Assembly: GCA_009778415.1 (NCBI GenBank) | Contig: WRJV01000196.1 | Span: 1 to 6,583, forward strand | DNA: 6,583 nucleotides | Direction of reading: 5' to 3' | Source: Clostridiales bacterium | Lineage (GTDB): Bacteria; Bacillota; Clostridia; Peptostreptococcales; Anaerovoracaceae | Shown here: positions 6,183 through 6,583 of the stretch, piece after piece | How positions within the stretch are numbered: the stretch's first letter is position 1 | How the letters are laid out: every line of letters starts with the position of its first letter | Translations under genes and position numbers: made by a program | Notes under the pieces: generated by a model | What the model was told of the DNA's origin: nothing | Databases searched by the model: none | What the model saw: the letters and a program-made list of their open reading frames with translations, nothing else

Positions 6183-6548
6183 TTGAAAGGAATTTTACTA
6201 ACGAACAACCCGGCTGCTGCCGAAAAATACTCAGGCCAAATGGAAACCATGTACCTTGAGGGCGCATGCCTGATGGACGTGCTCCGACTAGCCAGGGACA
6301 AAGTGCATATGGGGCACAGGCTGCTCACTCATCCATTGTCGGGTAGCGTGAAGCCGGGCCAGACGCCTTACAAATCGCTTATAATATCGAAGGAAACGGA
6401 CAGCCTCGACTTGGATTCACTGAAAATCATCGAAGACAGCATCGCCATGGCGAACAAGCAAGCCGAAACCCCTGACAAAAATAAGGAACTGATAAAAGAC
6501 TACCAGCTGATAGACCTTAGCCTGATAGAAAGCGCCACCATCCCCTAG
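6183..6548 (+). CDS. grdX: GrdX family protein, glycine reductase operon
   Basis: This 121-residue cytoplasmic protein matches the GrdX family, which typically heads glycine/sarcosine/betaine reductase operons (grdX-trxB-trxA-grdE-grdA-grdB and so on) in Stickland-fermenting Clostridia. Its biochemical function is not established. Family hallmarks seen are LLTNNP near the N-terminus (5-10), the Leu-rich DVLRLARDKVHMGH segment, the signature LLTHPLSGSVKP (47-58) with TPYKSLIIS after it, LDLDSLKIIEDSI, and the terminal YQLIDLSLI. Length agrees with the family at about 120 residues. The start is TTG 6183, because LLTNNP must lie close to the N-terminus and no ATG or GTG occurs in frame before it; GAGGG lies ten bases upstream. 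No signal peptide or membrane segment is seen. There is no convincing terminator after selB, so co-transcription from the riboswitch promoter is possible. The glycine reductase genes are expected beyond the window end but are not visible. Confidence 0.9.
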   Translation: MKGILLTNNPAAAEKYSGQMETMYLEGACLMDVLRLARDKVHMGHRLLTHPLSGSVKPGQTPYKSLIISKETDSLDLDSLKIIEDSIAMANKQAETPDKNKELIKDYQLIDLSLIESATIP

Positions 6549-6583
6549 CAACTACAAACTACCAACTACCGACTACCAACTAC
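6549..6583 (+). repeat. Heptanucleotide tandem repeat, consensus CAACTAC
   Basis: Starting at the base after the grdX stop codon there are five consecutive 7-base units: CAACTAC, AAACTAC, CAACTAC, CGACTAC, CAACTAC. Two units carry one substitution each. The array reaches the last base of the window, so its full length is unknown. It is intergenic, and such arrays vary in copy number by slippage. Confidence 0.9.

Overview
The window looks like chromosomal DNA of an anaerobic, amino-acid-fermenting bacterium, most likely a Clostridia-type member of the Bacillota. Four things point there: a near-perfect sigma-A promoter, a tandem glycine riboswitch with an intrinsic terminator, a selB gene together with a grdX gene (the usual first gene of clostridial glycine reductase operons), and a secreted glycoside hydrolase ending in a dockerin. 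The species cannot be named from this sequence.

Layout, all on the + strand. Bases 1-3501 are the 3' part of a large secreted glycoside hydrolase: a GH36-like (clan GH-D) barrel, then a cohesin-like module and a type I-like dockerin. It ends in two stem-loops, the second a probable terminator. Bases 3653-3681 are a consensus promoter (TTGACA, 17 bp, TATAAT). Bases 3711-3882 are a two-aptamer glycine riboswitch whose last pairing strand overlaps an intrinsic terminator at 3879-3910, the arrangement expected of a glycine-ON switch. After an 80-base structured leader comes selB (3991-5901), the selenocysteine-specific elongation factor. Bases about 5904-6166 hold a decayed, frameshifted lipoprotein remnant. 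Bases 6183-6548 encode GrdX from a TTG start. The window closes in a 7-bp tandem repeat (6549-6583) that runs off the end.

The main result is the wiring. Glycine reductase needs selenocysteine in its catalytic subunits, and SelB delivers selenocysteinyl-tRNA to the ribosome. Here the selB transcript is placed behind a glycine sensor, and grdX follows downstream. The inferred circuit is that abundant glycine switches on the translation factor needed to make the glycine-degrading selenoenzyme, and possibly the operon itself by read-through. The riboswitch, selB and grdX identifications are direct readings of the sequence; the circuit is inference. The glycoside hydrolase upstream is separated by terminators and appears to be an unrelated neighbour.
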